Positions 35,857 to 46,635 of a DNA stretch of 64,000 nt are shown here, one piece after another (within the stretch, counting starts at the first letter, position 1; each line of letters begins with the position of its first letter). A program made the translations under genes and the position numbers. The stretch is taken from NCBI GenBank assembly GCA_035771165.1, contig JAWNZC010000108.1:62001-126000 (forward strand), written 5' to 3'. The notes beneath the pieces are model-generated. The model did not search any database and was not told where the DNA came from. It saw only the letters and a program-made list of their open reading frames with translations. This DNA is from Paragorgia papillata (Eukaryota; Cnidaria; Anthozoa; Scleralcyonacea; Coralliidae).

Positions 35857-38800
35857 ATGGCTGATTACGAAGACCAAATATCGGATCAGGAGAAGGTAAG
35901 ATAACGTAAAGACCAGCTGCCATGTATGAACTTGTATTGTACGATCTAATTTGTACCGAAACACGAATAATTCCTGGATTATACTTTGCTTTGTTTCAGC
36001 TTCGAATAGCTTCGGACTTTATCAAACACGCCCCTCCGGGAGAATTCAACGAAGTTTTCAACGGTAGGTCTCGGTTATATCTTGTTATTTTCTGTCTTTC
36101 CTAAAGCTTTAAGTCTTAAACTTTTCTTTAAATCTTGACAGACGTCCGAGTTTTGTTCGACAATGATGCGTTATTGAAAACTGGAGCGGCGAGGTATGCA
36201 TTCGTATTATTAAATATATCCTGTTCTTGTCACAAGAGATTTAATACTCAAAATTAGGACTAGTTTAGCTTTTGTAACAGAAATTATTGAGTATTGCGTT
36301 GATGGTCGACTAAAAGGCGATTGATTGTTGATCGCAAAATAACCAGTGGAGAATTAATAGTTGTCATCTGTTATGAAATCGAAATGGCAATAGAAAGGCA
36401 ATGATCTGCTGAAGTGCTGTCATCTAAAATAAACAATATATCCTCCTTCTTTTAAAAGGATTAGATCTGTAGTATTTATTTTATAAACTATCCAAAGTGT
36501 TAGGGAGAAATATTGGTAGGTATGAGAGAGGACCTTCAAGCTCTTGCTACTCATAAATTCCCTGTTTCCTCATTAGTTTTTGACTGATACTGTACAATAA
36601 AATATAATTTGTGAACAATCCTTATAATATTTCTAATTAATGAACAATATTAATGCTCCTCTCATGGGATTTCATAACCTTTTAAGGGAAAGCTGTTTAG
36701 CTAGAAAGGAGTTTACCCTGAGGCAAAGTGTTTTGAATTATATCACAACTAATATTTGGCATTTCACTTGTTCTGTATATATAATGATGATAATGCCCTA
36801 GGAGAAGAATTGGGTGTGATACAAATAATATTTGGCATTTCACTTAAACTATTCTAGGCATCGATAAAAAAGGAACATCAATTTTTTTTTAATTTTTATT
36901 ATTATTTTTACTATTATTATTATTATTATAATCATTATTATAATCATTATTGTTATTATTATTATTATTATTATTGTTATTATTATAGTTCATTCTCACA
37001 ATATAACAAAGAGCAATTTACACCTGTCAAAATTGATGGTGCAGAACAACAGGTAATAAAAATGCTAAAATTTATCTGTATACATGTAAATACAATGTCT
37101 ATACTGTGGATATATACTGTAACTCCTATATATTATTAAATAAAATACAAAGGATAATAGAAATAATGTAGTTACATTATAAAACATGAAAGTTACTACC
37201 GTAGTAAAATAAAGTAAGTAGAATAACAATAGTTCAGGCATTGGTACTAAAGTAATTTTATGCTATGATATATTTTTTTCCAAAAAGGTTTTAGTAACAT
37301 CGCATGGAGAGCTGCCTGATGGAACATTCCTTGATCCTAAGTCAAAACAAAAGTTTCATTACGATCATCTTAGGAAGGTTAGTAACTAATGTTGATTTAT
37401 TCATAAATTTGACACCTCCTGTGAGAAACAGTTTTATATTTAAGTTTAAAAAGTTATATTTTTATTATTTTTAGGAATCTAGTAATCCTGAACCAGTTGA
37501 TGTAGATCAAGAAGTAGAACCATGGAGGGCTGAGCTTGATAGTGAATTTAGAAAATATGTTCAAAATCATTATCCTCATGGAATCTGCACGGTTTGTCCC
37601 TGGACATCATTATTTAAAATAATCTAATACTGTTTATTTTATTCTAAAAGTTTTTCCACATCTTTTAGGTTTATGGTAAAAATGTTAATGGGAATATCAC
37701 ATTGACTGCTTGTGGTGAAGACCATCAATTTCAACCCAAAAACTTTTGGTATGCTATACACTGTACTTTTGGTGTACAAGCTTTCTTATTAGCACAGTGA
37801 ATACATTACATTAACATATCTTAGTCATTAAATTAGTGTCTTTTTGTGAATAAATTTTAGGAATGGTCGTTGGAGAGCAGAGTGGACTATATCATTTCCA
37901 GGACCAGGAGGTTCATCGGAACTGAAGGGTGTACTCAAAGTACAGGTGAGATTAAAATCTTCGTGTCTCTTACCAAGTTTACTCTGGCAGTAAATACCAT
38001 TTTCCATAATATAGAACACTAACTTCAGTCATTAGCCCACTGCTGCCTAGGAAATGTAATATGATAGGTAAAATAGTCTGGTCTTAGACGGAGTAAAACA
38101 ACAAAGAGGTCTCATTATTCACTGGCTCAGACAGAAATGAGTATAACCAGCAAGTTTCAAAAGTAAAGCCAAGATTATTTCAATTTCATTCTCCTACACT
38201 AATATTGACACCGGATGACACACAGTGATGTAGTATATGTTTACCTGCAGCTCAACTTAATTATGTACAGTGGATTTGATTTCACATTTGTGTGTACTGT
38301 AGGTTCATTATTATGAAGATGGCAATGTTCAACTTGTGTCTTCAAAGGAAGTTACCTCAGAGATAAAAATCACTGTAAGTAATGTGATATACATCATAAT
38401 ATACACTACATTTAAAGAAAATGTTTTTAAGAAACAAAACAAGATAGGTATTTGTGAGTTGTGTTTAAAAATTGAAAGTTTGGTAACAAGTTTAGTTGTA
38501 TTTTGATTTTAAGAGTGAAAGTGCTACTGCAAAAAATATAGTTGATGTTATACAAAGCGAAGAAGATGATTTTCAGGTACAGTACATGTAATAAGATTAG
38601 TTTTACTCATTTGATTCTTTATGCAAATATATCTTTGCAACAGCTTTGTCTAGTACCACTACTGTAGATTACGAATTATTAGGTCTCTCTTGAATAATCT
38701 ATAAGCTGATTCCCAGTTAGTCTGGCATTTAAGACTTTGATCTTAATTTTTTGTTTTTCAACAAGCAGACAGCACTATCGGAAAACTATAGTACTATGTC

Positions 38801-38912
38801 TCAAACAACATTTAAAGCACTTCGACGACAGTTGCCAGTGACCAGAACTAGACTTGACTGGAGCAAGATAGCAGGTTACAAGATTGGGCAAGAATTGAAG
38901 ACAACCACATGA
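35857..38912 (+). CDS. CAPZA1: F-actin-capping protein subunit alpha
   Basis: Forms the CapZ alpha/beta heterodimer that caps actin barbed ends in the cytoplasm. Exons 35857-35895, 36000-36063, 36142-36193, 36989-37052, 37288-37377, 37475-37591, 37669-37748, 37861-37945, 38303-38374, 38514-38576, 38769-38912; 289 aa against 286 in human CAPZA1, phases consistent. Diagnostic blocks: [46 protein letters not shown]-type [35 protein letters not shown], and the C-terminal [20 protein letters not shown] followed by [10 protein letters not shown], which includes the actin-binding tentacle. Animals with one alpha gene cannot be assigned to CAPZA1 versus CAPZA2; the symbol is nominal. Confidence 0.95.
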
Positions 38913-39969
38913 ATACAACCTCGACAGAATGACATTGAAGACTTGATTTATTTGCTAATGGTTATACTAATCAGATGACAGTCATAAATTGTGATCAGTT
39001 GACAAAAATTTTCTTTCAATTATGTGAGAAATGTAGAGATACTGCATTTGTATAATTTATTGTAAAAATACTAGTTTGAATAGCTTTGAACATATTTGTT
39101 TGTAAAATGAACTTTGAGCGATCAAGATTGACTTTCCAAACCTAAAGTGCCAACCAGCCAAAGCCAAGATTAAATATAATACACTTCTTGGATCTTCCAG
39201 ACAGGAGGTAAACTAGGAAGACCTGGTTTCATTTATTCATCTAAACTAACCGTTCAAAATGCAGTTGTCAAACTGATTTAATAATTTAAAAACTTTTTAT
39301 AAAGAAATGGTTTTCGTACTTGTAATTTTGTATCACTATGCATTTCTACTAAAGTAAATCTAACATGGCTATGAAGTTAGCCCAAACACTTGGGTATATT
39401 TTATTCAAAAGTCTGCGTTCATTTTTGGGGAGGTATTGGAGAAATCTTGTTTATATGCTGTTTATATGCTCAGAACTTGTCAAAATTCTATAAGCTGCAA
39501 AATCGGTTTTGAAAATTCCTGTTACTGTAGTAAATCAGCACCTGTAATTCAAATATACAAAAATGGGTGGTGGAATTCATACCACAACTTACTGGTACTG
39601 GCATTTCCAATAATACTTCATCGGAAACATTCTGAGAATTTCATTTTCTATAAATCCTAAGTTTGTCAGTACGGCTGGGAGATTAACCTTTTGAGGCCTG
39701 GACCTCTCCCAGAATAAACCTTAAAGACTCGTCGTCAGGCTTCAAAGTGTTAACAGGCAATCGGACATTTTTGTCCCTACTTATTTTTTACTCTGGCTAA
39801 CGCCTGACGATTTTACTTGTCAACTGGGTACCTCTTGCAGAAACTTGCCTGTAAAAGGGTTAATTTCAAAGAGCAAGTACAGCATTTGTGTGTCGTGTTA
39901 AAATAGAGCTATTTCAAACGATTATGGGCAAAATCAGTATTACATTTGCATTCTTTCGAGATATTTGGT
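38913..39969. other. Spacer between CAPZA and the histone H4 remnant
   Basis: CAPZA 3' UTR and AT-rich sequence. At about 39680-39860 there are words (GTTAACAGGCAATC, TCTGGCTAACGCCTGACG, AAAAGGGTTAA) of the TTAA-ended repeat family seen at 44612. No exon. Confidence 0.4.
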
Positions 39970-39985
39970 GGCTCTTAAAAGAGCC
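39970..39985 (-). promoter_or_regulatory. Histone mRNA 3' stem-loop
   Basis: On the minus strand GGCTCTTTTAAGAGCC, then ACC, matches the replication-dependent histone 3' stem-loop. It is followed by a purine-rich CTCGAAAGAATGC that fits a U7-binding downstream element. It lies 28 bases after the H4 stop codon. Confidence 0.92.
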
Positions 39986-40013
39986 GTTGTGTTTTTTTTG
40001 TTGTTGTTGCTTC

Positions 40014-40074
40014 TTATCCACCAAATCCGTCCAATCCGTCCAAGACCTTTTCCTCCTTTACCACGTCCAGACAT
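40014..40074 (-). pseudogene. Histone H4 gene with a large internal deletion
   Basis: The minus strand starts MSGRGKGGKGLG, the exact N-terminus of histone H4, and 61 nt after the A of ATG reaches GGA TTT GGT GGA TAA, the exact GFGG-stop end of H4. A full H4 coding region is 312 nt, so 251 nt are missing and the tail is out of frame with the start. The joint contains the direct repeat GGACGGATTGGACGGATT, consistent with deletion through microhomology or with a collapse in assembly. Upstream (TATA box, CCAAT boxes, H4-type GGTCCG) and downstream (stem-loop) signals are intact, so a short polyadenylation-independent transcript may still be made. Confidence 0.9.
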
Positions 40075-40167
40075 CTTGTATACTTTTCCCTTAAATTCCT
40101 GATAACTTCGAAAGACTTGATTTCGCTTCTGTCTTTTGGTGAATGAAAAACTCAAAAAGAACTCACC

Positions 40168-40280
40168 TTTTATAGAGCGAGGACGGACCTCTGCGAAGAC
40201 ACTTCCTAATTACACTAGCAGTGATTGGTCAAATTTCCAGTGCTGTGATTGGTTTATATATTTCAAGGTAACCAATCAGA
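40168..40280 (-). promoter_or_regulatory. Histone H4-type promoter
   Basis: On the minus strand: two GTGATTGG inverted CCAAT elements (plus coordinates 40221-40230 and 40245-40254), GGTCCG (40184-40189, typical of H4 promoters), then CTATAAAAGG (TATA about 40168-40173), about 95 bp before the H4 start codon. A third CCAAT in the other orientation is at 40272. Confidence 0.8.
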
Positions 40281-40342
40281 AATGATCAGAATATTAATGT
40301 CTCCGAAAATGACTTCAAGCTCAAACTTGCCTTTCCACAAAG

Positions 40343-40440
40343 ATGGCTGCCTGGCGGGACATTCAAAACTATTCAAAAAATCCCGTATTTTTATGCTTTG
40401 GACACGGCTCTTTGCAAGTTTTCTTGCTTCGAGAATTGGT
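40343..40440 (+). CDS. Possible first coding exon, divergent from the H4 promoter (unrecognised)
   Basis: AAAGATGGCTGCC opens a frame reading MAAWRDIQNYSKNPVFLCFG and on to LLREL before a strong donor (GGT|GTAAGT) at 40440. Basic and hydrophobic residues could be an organelle-targeting start. I found no matching downstream exon on the plus strand before NICN1, and do not recognise the protein. Confidence 0.25.
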
Positions 40441-40995
40441 GTAAGTACCCCATTTGTTTGTAACTGTGTTTGTCCTTAATAGAGAGGCAAAGCGATACCC
40501 AGGCTGGGAGGCTCAGTAATCAGTATAGTATTAATTAAATATTTCGAGTGTAGAATATATACATTATAAGACCAAACCGGGACCAGTTGCGAAAAATGCA
40601 ACTACACAGGCCTTATAGTATAATTAAAGATTTGTGTTTAGCTAGGAAATTGAGTATTTTTTGCTTAATTTAGAGAAATGTATTCAATACTTTATATTTA
40701 CAGTATAATACATTAAATACTTTTGAAAGCCATTTCATTTATTTAATAGTTTACAATCAATCCAGATAGTTTCAAATTTCCTGCAACTCACAATCTAATT
40801 CTATGTTGTTATAATATTAAACTCCAGGAAATTCAAGTATTGTGAGAAATAAATTAACAAACTTGTAGAATTCTATGAAATCTTTCAAATATTAATATTT
40901 TTTTACACTTTATGGTAAAATGTTAAAATACACTACTAATATTAGAAGCAAAAGTGTTACAATATTTAATGTACATAATTTTTTTCTCAATAGAA

Positions 40996-41646
40996 TTAGA
41001 CAAAGCTCTTGTCAGTTGATGTGTTCAAAGAATGGTCCCTGTACATTCCACATTTGCCTAAATGATCTGAAAATTTCTGACATTTTGCGTGGAAGGTTTT
41101 TGGCATTGTGTGAACAGTTGGTTGTCTTGACCTGAAAAGAACCAGAATTATTTTACACGTCAAGTTAATGCTTTTAAATGCTTAATGCTTTTTTTTCTTA
41201 CCCGTATTCCATTGAACTGGTCATATACATAGCATGCTGAGTTTTAGCATTATAACCTTGGAATATATCTATAAGATCAGAAAAGCAAATATTTGATAAA
41301 AACATAAGGACACAGTACTGTATATTAATAAGGAACTCTTGTTTTGCCACTACAGTAAACATGTGTTTGTAGTACAGCAGGAGTAATAGCCACGCACCTT
41401 CACTCACAGTCATAGAGGAATGCTGTGCCATGCTTACATTATGTTTGTTTTGTGGGCATGAAAACACAGGATTGCCTGGGTTATTGATGGCTTGTGTAGG
41501 CTCGTCATACGAGGAAACTATTGGGAAAGAAAGAAAGAATGGAAATGCATACCAGGGTTATTAAATCGCTCAGGAATATTCTTGGTTTGATAGTAATCTG
41601 AAGTTCGAGCACCATTACCAGGTTTTGTTGCTTCAAGCTCTGCAGA
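40996..41646 (-). CDS. PIERCE1/PIERCE2-like ciliary microtubule inner protein (5' exon not found)
   Basis: PIERCE proteins lie inside the doublet microtubules of motile cilia and help attach outer dynein arms. Minus-strand exons in order: 41553-41646 (..GARTSDYYQTKNIPERFNNP), 41398-41517, 41202-41268 (DIFQGYNAKTQHAMYMTSSM), 40996-41131 (SRQPTVHTMPKTFH.. to stop). Phases 0/1/1/2 all join. RTSDYY, RFNNP, the G-Y-x-T/A-x(n)-Y-x-T/S core and PTVHxMPK.F match human PIERCE1 as I remember it. The 120-bp exon 41398-41517 inserts 40 residues between RFNNP and the FQGY block that are absent from the human protein; it could be a lineage-specific or alternative exon. The initiator exon should lie upstream at higher coordinates, probably across the satellite, and was not identified. 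Confidence 0.85.
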
Positions 41647-41873
41647 CTAAAAATAATAGATTGAAATGGATGGTTAATATATATATTTCTAAAATTCATT
41701 AATAGTTCATGAGGAAAACACAAAGAAAAATCATAAGCGTATCGGATCTATATATGTGTGATAGACTCGCTCTAAGTTTCTTGCTGGTTTTTAATGGCTG
41801 AGATTCAAAATTACTACGCCAATGAACGTATGAAGTGATGAATTTTAGAAGTCATTTAAAAACCCTGCAGTAC

Positions 41874-42960
41874 GGGCTTTATCGGATATAAAACACTCAG
41901 CTATCACCTCGTGTCTGATAAAGCCCTCCTGCGTGGGGAAACCTATTAATATATATATATAGTGTTTTATATCCGATAAAGCCCTCCTGCATGGGGAAAC
42001 CTATTAATAAATATATATATAGTGTTTTATATCCGATAAAGCCCTCCTGCGTGGGGAAACCTATTAATATATATATATAGTGTTTTATATCCGATAAAGC
42101 CCTCCTGCATGGGGAAACCTATCAATATATATATATAGTGTTTTATATCCGATAAAGCCCTCCTGCATGGGGAAACCTATCAATATATATATATAGTGTT
42201 TTATATCCGATAAAGCCCTCCTGTGTGGGGAAACCTATTAATAAATATATATATAGTGTTTTATATCCGATAAAGCCCTCCTGCATGGGGAAACCTATTA
42301 ATAAATATATATATAGTGTTTTATATCCGATAAAGCCCTCCTGTGTGGGGAAACCTATTAATAAATATATATATAGTGTTTTATATCCGATAAAGCCCTC
42401 CTGCATGGGGAAACCTATTAATAAATATATATATAGTGTTTTATATCCGATAAAGCCCTCCTGCATGGGGAAACCTATTAATAAATATATATATAGTGTT
42501 TTATATCCGATAAAGCCCTCCTGCGTGGGGAAACCTATTAATAAATATATATATAGTGTTTTATATCCGATAAAGCCCTCCTGCGTGGGGAAACCTATTA
42601 ATATATATATAGTGTTTTATATCTGATAAAGCCCTCCTGCATGGGGAAACCTATTAATAAATATATATATAGTGTTTTATATCCGATAAAGCCCTCCTGC
42701 ATGGGGAAACCTATTAATAAATATATATATAGTGTTTTATATCCGATAAAGCCCTCCTGCATGGGGAAACCTATTAATATATATATATATAGTGTTTTAT
42801 ATCCGATAAAGCCCTCCTGCGTGGGGAAACCTATTAATAAATATATATATAGTGTTTTATATCCGATAAAGCCCTCCTGCGTGGGGAAACCTATTAATAA
42901 ATATATATATAGTGTTTTATATCCGATAAAGCCCTCCTGCGTGGGGAAACCTATTAATAA
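41874..42960. repeat. 60-bp satellite, about 18 copies, with an inverted start
   Basis: Unit of 58-60 bp: GTGTTTTATATCCGATAAAG, then CCCTCCTGCATGGGGAAACC, then TATTAATAAATATATATATA. Copies differ mainly at CATGG/CGTGG/TGTGG and in TA length. The first element is reversed: GGGCTTTATCGGATATAAAA at 41874 is the complement of the unit's first half and meets the first forward copy at 41917. Open frames in both directions (GKPINKYIYSVLYPIKPSC) arise because 60 is divisible by three. Confidence 0.96.
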
Positions 42961-43952
42961 ATATATATATATATATAAATAAATAAATTAATTAATTAAT
43001 ATTAACACTAAACAGATGACACAGTATTTATTCTGTGCAGATGATGGCCACCCTGTTGCATTTACCTACAAACTACATTTTTCATACAGAGCTACAGTTG
43101 TTTATATATCTTGAAACTGGGAGCAATTATAAACAATGCAAATTGTGTCTTTTGAGAAATACAATCCACAATGCGCTAAGATTTAAATTGTACGTGCTTC
43201 TTGTTTGTCATATTAAAGGTAAATATAAAGTAGTGACTAGTGAACTTTTCTCAATCTCAGAACCTTGATCCCGACAACAGTCCTTGTAAAACGGATCATA
43301 TTATAAAGCTAATAAACATCTACTAACCCTTTGCACTCCAGGCTCCATTGAAAACGGGCGATTTTTCTTTAAAAATCTTGTTCTAAATTTGTTTCTGTTA
43401 TTTACAGTTTCCAAATACAAAATGGTTTCCGTTGTTGTATCGTCGCTCGGCAACCGTTGACATCTACATTCGAATTATATTTCCAGAGAAAATATTCGCA
43501 AATTATTTCCGACATTTTCCTCTTATACGAACTATGTGAAGTTTTCAATCAACTTTGTTCTTATATATTGTAAAAAGTTGAAAGGTAATAAATACTTTTT
43601 GGACGTTTATTACATCCAGTTTTGTTATTTACAACAACAATCTCCAAGTTGGACAAAATTGTCGACGACTTTTATGTCGAATAAATACTAGTAACGCAGC
43701 TTCAAAATATGTCCAGCGGAGATCCTCATTAAGAATGAAAAATATTGTCATTCGAACTCAGAGCGAGAAGTAGGTTGTATTTCTCGGTTTTTTTGCTGTT
43801 TTAAATGAATATTATTAAGAAGTTAGCGAGATAACTTATTGCACATGTATTATTGTTTATAAATATGCATTGTGCTGTGGATTTAACATATTTAATGGTG
43901 TTTTATTTGCTCAATAATTCACAAGACCGTGCTGCTAGCTGAGTGTTTATAA
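42961..43952. other. Spacer upstream of NICN1
   Basis: Promoter interval for NICN1 (+) and perhaps PIERCE (-). No TATA box or exon convincingly seen. Confidence 0.35.
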
Positions 43953-45858
43953 ATGGAAGCTTCTGGTACTGACAATTGTTTAAAATGTGTTATAAAGAAA
44001 GCAATGTTAATACGTGTTGGTAGCCCTTCAGTGGATTTCAATTCAGGCTGTTCAGTTATTGATGTGATATTTCCCAGTATTCAGCCAGTAGAGGTAGAAA
44101 ATATGGCATTTAAATTACACAAAAATATGTACATTACAAAACTTTTAAAATTATGTAATTTTCTTTTCATGTTTTTCTGTGGGTAATTGTGACATGTAAA
44201 TTTAGCAATGTTATTCAATTATCACTTCTTTCTAATTATTTAGATTGGTTCTATATATTTCTTAAATAATTACACAGCTTCTTTAAGTTTGAAATTCAAA
44301 ACCACAGGTAAATATTCAATTCAAACAACATAATTTAAAAATAGCTCAAAATGAAAAAAAATTTGTGGAAATTTTCAATATATAAAATATATTGTTTTTT
44401 ATTATTTTGTTTGTAATTGTAGATGACACATGGAAAATATGTTTAAAAAATTTTAAGTTAATGTCCTTGCCACATTGTGAGGAAGGAAGTCAAGACAAGT
44501 TTACTATTAAGAATAATCAGGTAAATTATAATAATGATTATAAAAGTGATTATTATGCAAGTAATAGCTTAGTTCTACTTCTATTCCAACCTAGTTTTAT
44601 AATTTATTTAACCCATTGCTGCCTAGGATGTCTGATTTCTTCCTGTGACTGACGAGTAAAATTGTCTGGCATTATATAGACACAGTAAAATAACAAAGAG
44701 TTCATGTTTGGCTGGCTTAGGTAGCAGGAATGGGTTAATACAAGTGTTGTTTTTATTTCAGATGCTTCTTCCAATAAAAGATGCAGTTTTAGTCCGAATA
44801 ATTCTCAGACAACCTTCACCTCATTGGCTAAACTTCTCAATTGAAGACCTTTGCTTCTTCCCCCCAAATAAGGTAATAAAATCACAAAGGTAGAATATTC
44901 TATACTAGTTACATGTTTTCTGAAATTTTTATAGAATTCCATGAAATGTGTAAGAATTATAGCACAGTTTTTAACGTTGAGTTCTTTATCAATTTGTTAT
45001 AATTATAAATTTAGATGAGCTCTTGTCTTTCTGATGTGCTTTCTTCAAGTCTTGAAGTTGAACAGAGTGAGCAACCTGAGGTAGGCGAGACAGATTTTTC
45101 TTCTTTCTGCTCAGCGGCGGATTAAGGGCGGGGCCACTGGGACCTGGGCCCTGGGCCCCCCACATTTGGGGCCCCCCACATTTTGGAGTATTTTATTTAA
45201 CAACCCAATTAATACTAAGTTACTAACGTTTCTGTTTGTTCAAAGTTATTTTTTGCACGACGTATCTCAGTGTTTTGTAAAACGTATTTCTGAGCCGTAA
45301 TATATAAAGGGTTCTTTGGTGAACACCAGTGATTCAGTGTCTTTATTTTATTATATTGTAATTTGTAAGACCGATTGGAATTGGAAAAGGGCCCCCACAA
45401 AAATGTGGCCCCTGGCCCCCCACAGTCTTAGTCCGGCCCTGTTTCTGCTGTTAGCATCCATTTCATTTCTATTTTTTGTTCAGATGTTTAAATTTCATTG
45501 CAGGAAAATGATAAAGTTGTTAGCATTGCTAATAAACTTCAACAAATGTGGGCTCTGGCTGAAGCTGTTGGTGAGAATGAACTATTGGAAGAAGCACCTC
45601 ATTTTGATGTAAGCATTTTGCACATTACGTTTTCTTCTTCCACACTCTAATTCCTCACAGGGTCAGCCTGGAGCAGTGGTTGTTGTCTCTTTCTCTTTGT
45701 ATGGTCTTCCATGCTGCTCTTGTCAATGGTTGCTGGTTACCTATTTACATATAATTCCTACAATCTGAGCTAGCATATCCATTTCTTGAGTTGTTGATAT
45801 CTTCTGTCTTTTTCAGGTTGATGGATGCTATGATTTGAATCTTTTATCTTACACTTAA
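43953..45858 (+). CDS. NICN1: Nicolin-1
   Basis: Subunit associated with the tubulin polyglutamylase complex. Exons 43953-44093, 44244-44307, 44423-44520, 44762-44872, 45015-45080, 45504-45608, 45817-45858; 208 aa against 213 in human, all phases consistent. Characteristic blocks are VIDVIFPSIQPVE, NYTASLSLKF, PHCEEGSQD, LRQPSPHWLNFSIEDL, QQMWALAEA, and the C-terminal FDVDGCYDLNLLSYT, which matches human residue for residue as I recall it. The gene diverges from the PIERCE-like gene, so two cilium/microtubule genes sit side by side, possibly by chance. Introns 3 and 5 carry small DNA transposons. Confidence 0.94.
44612..44734. mobile_element. piggyBac-type MITE with TTAA target sites
   Basis: CCCATTGCTGCC at the left and GGTAGCAGGAATGGG at the right are imperfect inverted ends, flanked by TTAA at 44608-44611 and 44735-44738. 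It is 123 bp with no ORF. Related sequences occur near 38040, 54566 and 63648. Confidence 0.75.
45112..45441. mobile_element. Non-autonomous hAT-type element in NICN1 intron 5
   Basis: Starts CAGCGGCGGATTAAG and ends CTTAGTCCGGCCCTG, inverted ends, with perfect 8-bp duplications TTTCTGCT at 45104-45111 and 45442-45449. GGGCCCCC-rich arms sit just inside both ends. 330 bp, no transposase. Confidence 0.92.
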
Positions 45859-46107
45859 AAAAGTGTTTTGAAATTTTGGAAGGAAACAAATAAAAAAAGG
45901 TATTTGAATGCAAAGTGAAAAAGTAAAAAATACTGATGTTTTGAGCAGAGTTTTTCGTAAGAGTGAAATGTGTAGCTTATGAAGGATTCTGCGCGAAACA
46001 TGAGTATTGCCGTAGTTTATTTCGTTGCTAATAATCTCAGCGCTTTCAATGAGTGTACTTATGAGCGCATGTCTAAAAAAACCCACGCCCTTTCTAAGCA
46101 AGTTTAA

Positions 46108-46439
46108 GGCCATATGTCCACACTAATCTGTTTTCAAACGAAAACGAAGACTTTTTGAATCCAGCGTCTTCGGTGACCGAAAACGTAGCTTTTCGAAAAC
46201 GCTCTCCAGAGTGGAGACGTGGACGGCGAAAACGAAGCTTTTCGAAAACGCTGACGTCACGACGATCATGTGATCTGGGTTCCAGTCACCCACGGCCTTT
46301 GTTCAGGGTCGTTTCGGCGTTTTAACGTAGATGGGGAAAAACGGTTCGAAAACGATAGTGTCGACGGAAAACTTTTGATACGTTTTCGATACGAGGTCTC
46401 CGTTTTCGTTTGAAAAGGGATTAGTCGGTGGACATGGCC
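46108..46439. mobile_element. PIF/Harbinger-type MITE between NICN1 and CYP
   Basis: Inverted ends GGCCATATGTCCACACTAAT and (complement of right end) GGCCATGTCCACCGACTAAT, flanked by TAA on both sides (46105-46107 and 46440-46442), the 3-bp duplication typical of Harbinger elements. The interior is rich in GAAAACG words in both orientations. 332 bp, no ORF. Confidence 0.82.
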
Positions 46440-46635
46440 TAAGATCAGAAAGACAAACTGAAAGACTTATAGATATTCGATCTTATAGCAATAGACGCAA
46501 TAAAGTCAACACAGTATGAAGTTTGAATCTTTCCGAATAAACATGATAACTTTAATATTAAGATATTTTTAATTAAGTAAAACAGAAAGTAAAGATCGCG
46601 CGAGTTTTGACTAACATTGCGCCTGGTATACTTGG

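Noticed and set aside
40014..40155. 71-aa minus frame as a working histone H4
   Set aside because: The histone-like part is only 12 residues from the N-terminus before a 251-nt deletion and frameshift; no histone fold remains.
41874..42960. CRISPR-like appearance of regular 60-bp repeats
   Set aside because: No unique spacers: the whole unit repeats, TA-length variation only, and the genome is eukaryotic.
42143..42982. Repetitive proteins GKPINKYIYSVLYPIKPSC / QEGFIGYKTLYIYLLIGFP
   Set aside because: 60-bp satellite in both strands; no unique coding sequence.
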